Shown here piece after piece: positions 54,348-61,719 of a stretch of 64,000 nt of DNA. Every line of letters starts with the position of its first letter. Position 1 is the stretch's first letter. This DNA is from UBA1952 sp965246905 (GTDB lineage Bacteria; Bacteroidota; Bacteroidia; Chitinophagales; Chitinophagaceae): NCBI GenBank assembly GCA_965246905.1, contig CBDFFZ010000030.1:15656-79655 (forward strand), read 5' to 3'. A program made the position numbers and the translations under genes. The notes under the pieces are model-generated. The model had not been told where the DNA came from. It worked only from the letters and a program-made list of their open reading frames with translations, and did no database searches.

Positions 54348-54368
54348 AATAAGATCTTGAAAAATAAC

Positions 54369-55904
54369 TTATTCCCACTCTATCGTTGCAGGCGGCTTGG
54401 AGGAGATATCATACACTACCCTGTTTATTCCCCGCACCTGGTTAATAATATCGTTGGATACCTTGCCCAAAAACTCATAGGGAAGATGAGCCCAGTCCGC
54501 CGTCATGCCATCTACAGAAGTTACCGCCCGCAGCGCAACGGTAAACTCATACGTCCGCTCGTCACCCATTACGCCCACACTCTGCACCGGAAGCAGGATT
54601 GCGCCGGCCTGCCATACCTGCTTATATAGTCCGGTATCGCGCAGGTGTTGGGTATAGATGGCATCCGCATGTTGCAGCATCGTTACTTTCTCTTCCGTAA
54701 CGGCGCCTAAAACGCGTATGCCAAGACCAGGGCCGGGAAAGGGGTGACGGCTCAGAAAAAGATCGTCGATGCCCAGCTCCGCACCAATGCGGCGCACTTC
54801 ATCCTTGAATAGAAAGCGCAGCGGCTCTACCAGTTTCAGGTGCATCTTCTCCGGGAGGCCGCCAACATTATGGTGCGATTTAATAGTGGCAGATGGCCCG
54901 TGAACGGACAGCGATTCAATCACATCCGGATAAATAGTGCCCTGGCCAAGAAAGCCCACATCGGTCAGCGCAATAGCTTCTTCCTGGAAAATGTCTATGA
55001 ATAACCCGCCAATGATCTTGCGTTTTTTTTCGGGGTCGCTTATGCCGTCAAGCGCTGTATAAAAACGCTGCTTCGCATCAATGCCTTTTGTATTCAGCCC
55101 AAGATGCTTGTAGCCGTCGAGCACCTGCTCAAATTCATCTTTGCGCAAAAGGCCGTTATCTACAAAAATGCAATACAGGTTATCCCCGATTGCGCGGTGT
55201 ACGAGCGTTGCAGCTACCGTACTGTCCACACCGCCGCTGAGCGCCATCACAACTTTTCCGGCTCCTACCTGCTCCTTTATACGGGCAATTGTTTCCGTAA
55301 CGAACGCAGCAGGCGTCCAGCTTTGATCGCAGCCACATACATCTACAATAAAATTTTTGAGCAGTTGCTTGCCGTCCGTGCTGTGCGTTACTTCCGGGTG
55401 AAACTGTATGCCATAAACCGGGTGTTTCGCAAAGCTTTCTGAGGCTTTATAAGCGGCTACCGGTATGCTGTCCGTTTTTGCAATAAGTTTAAACCCTTCG
55501 GGCAATGCCTTTACGGAATCCGAATGGCTCATCCACACCTGCGAGCCTTCGCTAATGGTGGCCAGCAGCGGATCGGGCACCAGGCTTTGCAAATGCGCAC
55601 GCCCGAATTCCCGGTGCGCTGATTGGCCAACTTCGGCGCCGGATAGCTGCGCGATAAGTTGCGCGCCATAGCATACTCCCAGCACCGGCAGCTCGGCGGC
55701 CATTGCCTTTACATCCGGCTTAGGCGCCTGCGGATCATTTACAGAAAAAGGGCTACCGGAAAGAATGATGCCTTTGAGCCCCGGCTCATAAACCACCGGC
55801 TTCGTGCAGGGCTGTATCTCGCAATATACATGCAGCTCGCGGATGCTGCGCGCAATAAGCTGCGTGTACTGTGAGCCAAAATCAAGAATAAGTATCTTAT
55901 GCAT
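54369..55904 (-). CDS. guaA: GMP synthase (glutamine-hydrolysing)
   Basis: 511 residues; converts XMP to GMP. The N-terminal class I glutamine amidotransferase domain has ILDFGSQYTQLIARSIRE and the nucleophile Cys78 in GVCYGAQ, with HPEVTHS as the His-Glu pair. The ATP-pyrophosphatase domain has the P-loop ALSGGVDST (~residue 220) and the dimerisation/XMP domain ends PATIEWE as in the family. Full length. First gene of a probable unit with the binding-protein-like gene. Confidence 0.96.
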   Translation of the reverse strand: MHKILILDFGSQYTQLIARSIRELHVYCEIQPCTKPVVYEPGLKGIILSGSPFSVNDPQAPKPDVKAMAAELPVLGVCYGAQLIAQLSGAEVGQSAHREFGRAHLQSLVPDPLLATISEGSQVWMSHSDSVKALPEGFKLIAKTDSIPVAAYKASESFAKHPVYGIQFHPEVTHSTDGKQLLKNFIVDVCGCDQSWTPAAFVTETIARIKEQVGAGKVVMALSGGVDSTVAATLVHRAIGDNLYCIFVDNGLLRKDEFEQVLDGYKHLGLNTKGIDAKQRFYTALDGISDPEKKRKIIGGLFIDIFQEEAIALTDVGFLGQGTIYPDVIESLSVHGPSATIKSHHNVGGLPEKMHLKLVEPLRFLFKDEVRRIGAELGIDDLFLSRHPFPGPGLGIRVLGAVTEEKVTMLQHADAIYTQHLRDTGLYKQVWQAGAILLPVQSVGVMGDERTYEFTVALRAVTSVDGMTADWAHLPYEFLGKVSNDIINQVRGINRVVYDISSKPPATIEWE

Positions 55905-56012
55905 TTCGGATTTCGGAAGTTGGATTTCGGAAATGGGATTCCGGATTGATTTAGTAAAATAATATAATTCCCTTTCTGAAATCCGAATTCCGAATTCCGA
56001 AATCCGGAATTC
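55905..56012. repeat. GGATTTCGGA-type inverted repeat element
   Basis: The gap between guaA and the DUF3467 gene is almost wholly built of GGATTTCGGA-like units in both orientations: ATTTCGGATTTCGG and GGATTCCGGA on the left, CCGAATTCCGAATTCCG and AAATCCGGAATTC on the right. It forms an imperfect palindrome about 108 bases long, related to the elements at 37167 and 57027. Confidence 0.8.
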
Positions 56013-56014
56013 AA

Positions 56015-56329
56015 TTAAGCCTGCGCCGTTGGCCCGCCAAACGTAAACGGCATATTCACCTGCTCGCCGTCTTTTATCTGCCCGTTGGCAGCTTCAAAAC
56101 GTTTTACATTATCCACCAGCGCTTTCATGAGGCGCTTGGCGTGGTGCGGCGTCATAATGATGCGGCTCTTTACTTTTGCTTTCGGCACATTGGGCATTAC
56201 ATTCACAAAATCAAAAATAAACTCTGCAAATGAATGGGTGATGATGGCGAGGTTGGCATATTGCCCATCGGCCATTTCTTCGGTCAGTTCTATGTTGAGC
56301 TGCTGCTCCGGCGTTGGATTCTCCTGCAT
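56015..56329 (-). CDS. DUF3467 domain protein
   Basis: 104 residues. LNIELTEEMADGQYANLAIITHSFAEFIFDFVNVMPN ... VKSRIIMTPHHAKRLMKALVDNVKRFEAANG is the DUF3467 pattern, widespread in Bacteroidota and others and often near translation or housekeeping genes; its function is not known. No signal peptide. Divergent from gldD across a short gap. Confidence 0.9.
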   Translation of the reverse strand: MQENPTPEQQLNIELTEEMADGQYANLAIITHSFAEFIFDFVNVMPNVPKAKVKSRIIMTPHHAKRLMKALVDNVKRFEAANGQIKDGEQVNMPFTFGGPTAQA

Positions 56330-56421
56330 GGTATTAGCTATATTATTAGACCGCGAAAATAAGTCCCATTCGGGAGCTTTAGGCTACTGCTTTAATTTTA
56401 TTCCTGCTAACTCCGAATTTT

Positions 56422-56429
56422 TATCTTTG
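56422..56429 (+). promoter_or_regulatory. -7 element (TATCTTTG) of gldD
   Basis: Exact TAnnTTTG match ending seven bases before the gldD ATG, implying a nearly leaderless transcript. Confidence 0.5.
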
Positions 56430-56436
56430 CGCCCCC

Positions 56437-57027
56437 ATGCGCTTACTTTTATTCCTGCCCGTTACTGTACTTGCACTCGCCTCTTGCCGGCCGGATACTT
56501 ATGTGCCCAAGCCCAGGGGCTATGCACGGATAGAGCTGCCACAGCATGCCTACCAGCCATTCAGCGATCCCGCGTTCCCCTACTCTTTTGAATATCCGGT
56601 ATATGGAAAGATCACCCGCGATACCGCATTTGGCGGACAAAAGCCGGAGAATCCATACTGGATAAACGTCGATTTTCCATCCCTCGGCGGCACCCTCTAC
56701 CTTAGCTATAAGGTAATCGATGCGCAGCATCCCTTTGAAAAGCTGCTGGATGATGCCCATGAGCTTTCCTATACAGCACATGGCAAGAAAGCCGATTACA
56801 TCAACACCCCATCTTTCGACAACGGGCACAATGTGAAAGGGGTATTCTATACGGTTGGCGGCAATACGGCTACACGCTACCAGTTTTTTGCTACCGATAC
56901 CTTTAAGCACTACCTCCGTGCCGCTCTTTATTTCAATGTATCACCCAATGTAGATTCCCTGCAGCCTGTAAACGACTTTCTTAAAGCGGATATGCAGCAC
57001 ATGATCAATACGCTGCGATGGCAATAG
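56437..57027 (+). CDS. gldD: Gliding motility lipoprotein GldD
   Basis: 196-residue lipoprotein (lipobox ALASC, Cys17). The mature start YVPKPRGYARIELP is the GldD hallmark, followed by YSFEYPVYGKI, NPYWINVDFPSLGGTLYLSYK and a C-terminal SVDSLQPVNDFLKADM-like helix (NVDSLQPVNDFLKADMQHMI). GldD is needed for gliding or T9SS function in Flavobacterium; in non-gliding relatives it persists with the T9SS. No other gld genes are in the window. Confidence 0.9.
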   Translation: MRLLLFLPVTVLALASCRPDTYVPKPRGYARIELPQHAYQPFSDPAFPYSFEYPVYGKITRDTAFGGQKPENPYWINVDFPSLGGTLYLSYKVIDAQHPFEKLLDDAHELSYTAHGKKADYINTPSFDNGHNVKGVFYTVGGNTATRYQFFATDTFKHYLRAALYFNVSPNVDSLQPVNDFLKADMQHMINTLRWQ

Positions 57028-57120
57028 AATTCGGATTCCGAAATGCGGATTCCGGAATTGGGCGCTGAACATTACATTTGCAATCCGAAATCCACCTTCC
57101 GAAATCCGGAATACAATTCC
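57027..57120. repeat. GGATTTCGGA-type inverted repeat element
   Basis: ATTCGGATTCCGAAATGCGGATTCCGGAATT on the left (given in parts: ATTCGGATTCCG, GCGGATTCCGGAATT) pairs with AATCCGAAATCC and TTCCGAAATCCGGAAT on the right. Third copy of the family in the window, directly between gldD and tRNA-Arg. Confidence 0.78.
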
Positions 57121-57192
57121 GGCTGCGTAGTTCAATGGATAGAATAGGAGTTTCCTAAACTCTAGATACAGGTTCGATCCCTGTCGCGGCCA
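57121..57192 (+). tRNA. tRNA-Arg (anticodon CCT)
   Basis: Complete cloverleaf: acceptor GGCTGCG / CGCGGCC, D-arm GTTCAATGGATAGAAT, anticodon stem GGAGT / ACTCT with loop TTCCTAA (anticodon CCT, reading AGG), T-arm ACAGG-TTCGATC-CCTGT. Discriminator A; CCA is not encoded. Confidence 0.95.
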
Positions 57193-57349
57193 CTGATAAT
57201 GCTTGTTTGCTTGTTGAAGGCAGGCAGGCATTTTTTTGAATACAACCTTTTGAGCGGTATGCTGATGCCCAACTCCTTTCGGAAAAACAGTAGCGTTTAG
57301 CATTTAAAATGCAGCGCCGGGAAACAAATACAGCTAACACGTATAAAGT

Positions 57350-58084
57350 ATGACCACGTTAAAGATCGGTATCGTAGAGGATGACCTCATTATAGCTGAA
57401 GCCATTGCGGAAATGTTGCTGGAAAGCGGCTATAGAATTTCCGGGCCCGCTACCCGCTACAGCGAGGCCATTGCCATGATAGAGGATGAAAGCCCCGACC
57501 TGCTGCTGCTCGATGTAAACATACGGGGTAAGCTCGATGGCATCGAGGTTGCACGCACTATCCGCCAAAGCTGGAATCTCCCCTATATTTTCCTTACTGC
57601 CAATACGGATTATGATACCATTGCCCGTGCCAAAGAGGTAGCGCCGGCGGCATTTCTTGCAAAGCCCATTACCAAAGCGCAGCTTTTTGCAGCCATAGAA
57701 ATTGCTGCTGCCTCGTGGAATGCAGGCCCTGTTATACCTTTGCAAGCCATACAAAAGGCAGAAGGTAATCCCGGATACCTGTTTGTAAAAGACGGCTATA
57801 ATTTCCGCAGGGTTCAATACAGAGACATCATCTTTGCCGAAAGTGAGCAAAACTATATCCGCCTCTACCTTGCAGATGGCTCGAGGCCGTTGGTGCGCAG
57901 TACCATTTCCGAATTTGAAGAGCGCATAACAGGCTGCGGTCTCCTCCGCGTACACCGCTCTTATTTTGTACAGCCTGCCAAAGTAGAGAAAGTATTGCCG
58001 GATAGCTTATTGGCGGCAGGCCATACCATCCCGATAAGCCGCGCCTACCGTAGTGCGCTCGTTGCCGCGCTGGGCATAGGGTAA
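57350..58084 (+). CDS. LytTR-family response regulator
   Basis: 244 residues. Receiver domain (residues 1-125): acidic pocket Glu10/Asp11/Asp12 (VEDD), phosphoacceptor Asp55 (LLLLDVNIRG), Thr83 and Lys105 (FLAKP). LytTR DNA-binding domain (~145-244): GYLFVKDGYNFRRVQYRDIIFAESEQNYIRLYL and LLRVHRSYFVQPAKVEKV. In Bacteroidota such regulators pair with a 7TM or 5TM-Lyt histidine kinase, which is not adjacent here, so the input is unknown. Confidence 0.93.
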   Translation: MTTLKIGIVEDDLIIAEAIAEMLLESGYRISGPATRYSEAIAMIEDESPDLLLLDVNIRGKLDGIEVARTIRQSWNLPYIFLTANTDYDTIARAKEVAPAAFLAKPITKAQLFAAIEIAAASWNAGPVIPLQAIQKAEGNPGYLFVKDGYNFRRVQYRDIIFAESEQNYIRLYLADGSRPLVRSTISEFEERITGCGLLRVHRSYFVQPAKVEKVLPDSLLAAGHTIPISRAYRSALVAALGIG

Positions 58085-58131
58085 AGCAAAAGCCTGTGTA
58101 CTACTACCAAAAGAGCGAATCCACGCAGCGG

Positions 58132-58234
58132 TCATGCTGACGCGAGGAAGCATCCCACTGCGGCCTGTGTTATCCATGGGCTCATGTTTTGTAGGAGCCC
58201 ACGTGCTGTGAGATGCTTTCTTGCGCCAGCATCA
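58132..58234. repeat. Imperfect palindrome, GTCATGCTGACG type
   Basis: Left arm TCATGCTGACGCGAGGAAGCATC (58132-58154) and right arm GATGCTTTCTTGCGCCAGCATCA (58212-58234, imperfect complement, four to five mismatches). It sits in the convergent gap after the LytTR gene. Confidence 0.7.
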
Positions 58235-58297
58235 CCTGGGCAAGCCTTTGTTGGGTGGGCCGCACTTGTACCTGCGTTATCCGGCAGGCACGTTCAC

Positions 58298-58996
58298 TTA
58301 ATTCCCGCTCACCGTTACGCTTATTGCGTCGCTCCACTCCCCTACCTGTGCATCATGGTAGCGGTAGATGGCTCTGTACTGCCATACTTCGGCCATTCTT
58401 TGGGCGGGCAGCGGTGCATTATCTATATAATTAGGGTAGCTGTCTATGGCCAATAGCTTCCAGTTGCCGGTTGCGGCATCGAGCTTATGGATTTCCAGCG
58501 TGTCCATGCCTGCCTTTTTCCAAATAATCTCCGGTAAGCCGCCGCCAATAAGGCGGATGGAGAGGGCGGGCTTCATTGCCTGCGGATCCAGGCTTACTTC
58601 CGCACCAACGAGGCCAAGATCGCGGCCGTCATCTTCTGTAAAATCTTTATGGGCTTTAATGCGGTTACCGAGGGATACGGCACGCCCCATCACATCGGGC
58701 ATAACTTTGGTCTCTTTCGGTGGGGCGGGCACCTCGGGCAGCACCGGCTTTTCTGCACCTGCGGGTATTCCGTTCATCAGCCCGTCCTTATAATGGTTTA
58801 CTTTCTGGTTATACTGGTTGCTCTCCTGCTGATAATCGAGCCAGTATTTCAGCGCCTCTGTGCTGTTGGCCTGGTCGGCCAGCTCTTCCTCCATAATAGA
58901 ATAGCGTTTGGCATACTTGCCGAGCTTGGCGCTAAAGTTTTTAAGCCACACGATCCTGCGGGCATCGGTACGGGGCACAAATGATTGCTTTTTCAT
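58298..58996 (-). CDS. Conserved hypothetical protein with C-terminal FN3-like segment
   Basis: 232 residues, no signal peptide. N-terminal half is helical (TDARRIVWLKNFSAKLGKYAKRYSIMEEELADQ ... YWLDYQQESNQYNQKVNHYKDGL), then a Pro-rich linker (PVLPEVPAPPKETKVMPDV). The C-terminal half (PALSIRLIGGGLPEIIWKKAGMDTLEIHKLDAATGNWKLLAIDSYPNYIDNAPLPA ... YRAIYRYHDAQVGEWSDAISVTV) looks like a fibronectin III sandwich. The architecture is known from uncharacterised Bacteroidota proteins; the function is unknown. Confidence 0.75.
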   Translation of the reverse strand: MKKQSFVPRTDARRIVWLKNFSAKLGKYAKRYSIMEEELADQANSTEALKYWLDYQQESNQYNQKVNHYKDGLMNGIPAGAEKPVLPEVPAPPKETKVMPDVMGRAVSLGNRIKAHKDFTEDDGRDLGLVGAEVSLDPQAMKPALSIRLIGGGLPEIIWKKAGMDTLEIHKLDAATGNWKLLAIDSYPNYIDNAPLPAQRMAEVWQYRAIYRYHDAQVGEWSDAISVTVSGN

Positions 58997-59120
58997 AACT
59001 TTCTTTTGAAGTTTAGTAATACCTATATAATATCAATAACCATGCCAAACTCATTTTCATAAATTTAAAAGAGCATATTTTATCAGAAAATACTGTTAAA
59101 GCGTTAAAAACAGGCCACTG

Positions 59121-59435
59121 CGCTGGTGCAGAACGGATTTGCACCGGTGCAAATCCGTTCTGCACGCGTCCGGATTGGATTTGGACCCGTCCCATGATTC
59201 ATTGCACGCCTCCCGCGCGGCGGCGGACGGGTGCAGTTGTACGCCGCACCGGTGCAGACCTATTCCGGGCCGCGCAAATCGCTTTTTGCACGCGTCCGGT
59301 GTGGTATTGCACGCGTGCAAAAGCATTCTGCACGGGTACAAAACGGTTTTGCACCCGTCCGGAATGCTGCAGGGCGGGTGCAATGCGCTGCCGGACGCGC
59401 CCTGCGGAACGCCGGACGTGAACGGTTTAACCGGG
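59121..59435. repeat. 21-base tandem array, 15 units
   Basis: Fifteen units of exactly 21 bases start at 59121, 59142, 59163 and so on to 59415. Aligned, C3 and G21 are invariant, C9 is present in 14 of 15 units, G6 in 13 and T7 and A2 in 12: roughly [CG]AC[CG][CG]GT[CG]CnnnnnnnnnTTG. Some units contain an almost palindromic core (CACGCGTG, GCACCGGTGC). Unit bodies differ strongly. GT at 6-7 and C at 9 coincide with the register of the array at 43409. Confidence 0.93.
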
Positions 59436-59553
59436 AATGAGGGCCAGAAGCTACGGAACGGATGCAGGGTCAGCCCGGCAGGGGAGATAATATGAGTTGA
59501 TGGGTTTATTAGTAAGGTGAAGGGCCTTTTTTATTCTGTAGCATTTGCTATAC

Positions 59554-59626
59554 CCAACTTTGCCATCCCGCAGGGATCTTTAATACCTAAAGCTTACCGA
59601 AAGATCCCTGCGGGATGACAAAGCCG
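59554..59626. repeat. GTCATCCC-type hairpin, copy 1
   Basis: Arms CTTTGCCATCCCGCAGGGA (59558 on) and TCCCTGCGGGATGACAAAG (ending 59623) form a 24-base near-perfect stem with an 18-base spacer. Confidence 0.85.
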
Positions 59627-59710
59627 GGGTAACAAAGCCGCTGTAAAAAGTTGCTCTAATAAGCCGGTGTAATAAACCCCTTTGTTGCCTTTTGCTATTC
59701 CCTGCCCAAA

Positions 59711-59789
59711 CTTTGTCATCCCCCAGGGATTTTTTAGCCCAAATTCATATCCCAGCGGCTTACCGAAAGATCCCTGCGGGAGGACAAAT
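59711..59789. repeat. GTCATCCC-type hairpin, copy 2
   Basis: Arms CTTTGTCATCCCCCAGGGA and TCCCTGCGGGAGGACAAA with a few mismatches and a 31-base spacer; same family as copy 1. Confidence 0.8.
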
Positions 59790-59883
59790 TTTGCGTGGCC
59801 TGTGTTGGAGCGAAAAAGCTTAGGTGCTATTGTAAGTTCAGTGCTTGTGTTTTGCAAGGCTACATTAACTGTGCTACACCCAA

Positions 59884-59910
59884 CTTTGTCCTCCCGCAGG
59901 GATCTTTCGA
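59884..59910. repeat. GTCATCCC-type half element
   Basis: A single arm, CTTTGTCCTCCCGCAGGGA followed by TCTTTCGA, without a matching arm downstream. Confidence 0.7.
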
Positions 59911-60034
59911 TAAGCCACAGTACTGAATTTGCTGCAACAAGGCAGTTGTAAACGGCAGCATGCAACAGTTCTACCCTTTGAAAGAGGTGGAAGGTTCCAG
60001 CAGCCATATTACAGCGACTTTTGCTATCGGGCAA

Positions 60035-60117
60035 CATTGTCATTCCCGAAGGGAATCTATTTATGGCCTGCTACCAGCTCTTTATTAGGAACAGATCCCC
60101 TTCGCGAATGACAAAGC
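60035..60117. repeat. GTCATCCC-type hairpin, copy 4 (diverged)
   Basis: Arms CATTGTCATTCCCGAAGGG and CCCCTTCGCGAATGACAAAG, imperfect, with a longer spacer; a further GGGATGACA lies at 60137. Confidence 0.7.
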
Positions 60118-60184
60118 CGCTGCATAATAAAGTCGCGGGATGACACAGCCGCAGTAATAAAGTCATTAAATAATGCAGTCGCCG

Positions 60185-60247
60185 GATCGTTCGTCCCTAA
60201 AAAGCGTTCGTTCGTCCCAAAGTTCGGTTATCTGTCCCTCCGGCTTG
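60185..60247. repeat. Short 21-base tandem array (three units)
   Basis: Three units starting 60185, 60206 and 60227; the first two share CGTTCGTCCC exactly 21 bases apart, and the third (CTGTCCC) is one base out of step. The GTTCGTC core links it to the array at 17075. Confidence 0.65.
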
Positions 60248-60382
60248 CAATTTTTTGGCTGCGCAATTATTCTTGTCTCCGAAAAAAGCCGTTGCCGGAT
60301 CTTCAAATATTTATTTACAACTACTACAGGAAATATTTTTTAAGTAAACCTCTTTCATCGCTACACCGCTCAATATCGCTTT

Positions 60383-60991
60383 ATGAACGTACTGCTTACC
60401 CGCCTTACTGTTATTTTTTTCTGCCTTGCTTTCGCTTCCTGCTCATCGACCCGGAATGTAGCGCGGACCTATTACAGCCCGGAAGACAGCCTCCCGGCGC
60501 TTAAGCCCAACAGTATTATTGAAAGTAAGGTAACGGCCATCAGCACCAACTTTACGGTACCTGTAGTGCGCTTCAACCGCCACATAGACCCGGAGATTTC
60601 GGTTGATAACAGTAAGGGCAGCGTTGCCTTCTTCAACTCCGTAGGTGCCGGCATAGGCATTGTGAAGGGCCGACTCCGGGAGATCACGGATGCCAATTCA
60701 AAAGTCATCAGTACCGAAATGGACAATACGATTGGCTTCCAACTCGGCGTTCTATTTGCCGCAAATACAGAAGATGCCAACCGGCAGGACATTTTCGCCG
60801 TTACCGCAGAGCTCAACTTCCTCAATTTTCAGCTGGGCGGCGGCTATGAATTCGGGCATGTAGTGCCCAATCAGCGGCGCATATTTTACACCATTGCCTA
60901 TGGTATTTCCGTTGCCAAGCTTACAAGAGGCGGCTTCTTTATCCTGCGCAATAAAAATAAAAGTCGTCCGCAATCGTATTTCCCTAATTAG
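60383..60991 (+). CDS. Putative outer-membrane lipoprotein, unknown function
   Basis: 202 residues with a lipobox FASC (Cys20). The body alternates polar and hydrophobic strands (AVTAELNFLNFQLGGGYEFGHV, RIFYTIAYGISVAKLTRGGFFI), suggesting a small beta-barrel or beta-sandwich. I do not recognise a family. First of four exported proteins in a row. Confidence 0.7.
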   Translation: MNVLLTRLTVIFFCLAFASCSSTRNVARTYYSPEDSLPALKPNSIIESKVTAISTNFTVPVVRFNRHIDPEISVDNSKGSVAFFNSVGAGIGIVKGRLREITDANSKVISTEMDNTIGFQLGVLFAANTEDANRQDIFAVTAELNFLNFQLGGGYEFGHVVPNQRRIFYTIAYGISVAKLTRGGFFILRNKNKSRPQSYFPN

Positions 60992-61034
60992 TCATTTCTC
61001 TTTTTTAACCAAGTATTCAATCTGTTTTCAAACC

Positions 61035-61358
61035 ATGAAAAAACAAATCATCCGCAGCTTAGCCATGTTGCCAATTGTATTAGGCATCGCGCTCAGCAGC
61101 TTTGCACAAACTAAAAAAACTTTTAGCGCCGGTGAGGAACTGGCCGCAAAAAACCACAGCGATGGTAAGTGGTATGTGGTAAATTACGTAAAGAAGGAAA
61201 AAAGCCTTCACGAGGTAACCTGCAACCACCACACCTTCTCTACAGAGGATGCCAATATCATGACTAAAGCCGAAGCGGAGAAACAGCATATCGTATTTGA
61301 AAATGCAGCTCCATCCGGGCGCCCGGTAAAGGAAAGCTCCTACGGAAAAAGGCGCTAA
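61035..61358 (+). CDS. Small secreted hypothetical protein
   Basis: 107 residues from ATG 61035 (the upstream ORF overlaps the previous gene). Signal peptide ends near SFAQ. The mature part (KKTFSAGEELAAKNHSDGKWYVVNYVKKEKSLHEVTCNHHTFSTEDANIMTKAEAEKQ) starts like the SH3-like N-terminal segment of the CAP protein at 62392 (KKFTSGQPVVIKENNTWFLGKFVE), so it may be a free-standing version of that domain. Unknown function. Confidence 0.65.
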   Translation: MKKQIIRSLAMLPIVLGIALSSFAQTKKTFSAGEELAAKNHSDGKWYVVNYVKKEKSLHEVTCNHHTFSTEDANIMTKAEAEKQHIVFENAAPSGRPVKESSYGKRR

Positions 61359-61719
61359 GCTTATTGACCGGACAGGCTTACAGATGTTTCTGCCGGTTGC
61401 CATCAATAGGGGAATGGCAACCGGCGGGGCTTCTGAACAATGGAACAGTAAATGAAGATATTTACCTTCCGGCCGGCAATGAGGGTTGTGTTTTACACTT
61501 CGCGGGAAGAAAGGCCTATATAGCGCCCAATCAGTGGGGGATTTTCTATCCGGTTGCCGCTGGCATACCATTTTCCGGATTTCCAACAGGCCTTCGCAGC
61601 CTAAATTCCTCAATTAAATGAACGTTGATGTGGCTACCACGGGCAGTAAGTTGGGCCCTGAATTTCAATACATCAACAAAGCATCAACAGTTAAGCCACA
61701 CCTTTTAACAACCAAAACC
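61359..61719. other. Intergenic region with a strong hairpin
   Basis: 361 bases with no supported gene. A 12-base perfect stem GCCGGTTGCCAT / ATGGCAACCGGC lies near 61391-61424, without a T run, so it is a hairpin rather than a classic terminator. The remaining sequence has an ORF (61364-61618) whose product lacks any family features. Confidence 0.55.

Larger units (their letters stand above)
58997..60382. other. Large repeat-rich non-coding region
   Basis: 1.39 kb without a supported gene, between divergent genes. From left to right: a short AT-rich promoter stretch, the 15-unit 21-base array (59121-59435), a cluster of GTCATCCC-type hairpins (59554-60117), a small 21-base array (60185-60247) and the promoter side of the gene at 60383. 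ORFs here either translate the repeats or run through hairpins and are not credible. Confidence 0.7.

Noticed and set aside
59121..59435. CRISPR array
   Set aside because: Unit is only 21 bases, there is no alternation of identical repeat and unique spacer, and no cas gene is in the window.
59594..60043. 149-codon minus-strand ORF through the hairpin cluster
   Set aside because: Its sequence is a translation of the palindromic repeats, so it is not a credible gene.
61080..61613. 177-codon minus-strand ORF
   Set aside because: Overlaps the small secreted protein on the plus strand, has no family features and lacks a reasonable start context.
61364..61621. 85-codon plus-strand ORF from TTG
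   Set aside because: Runs through a perfect hairpin and shows no domain or signal peptide.
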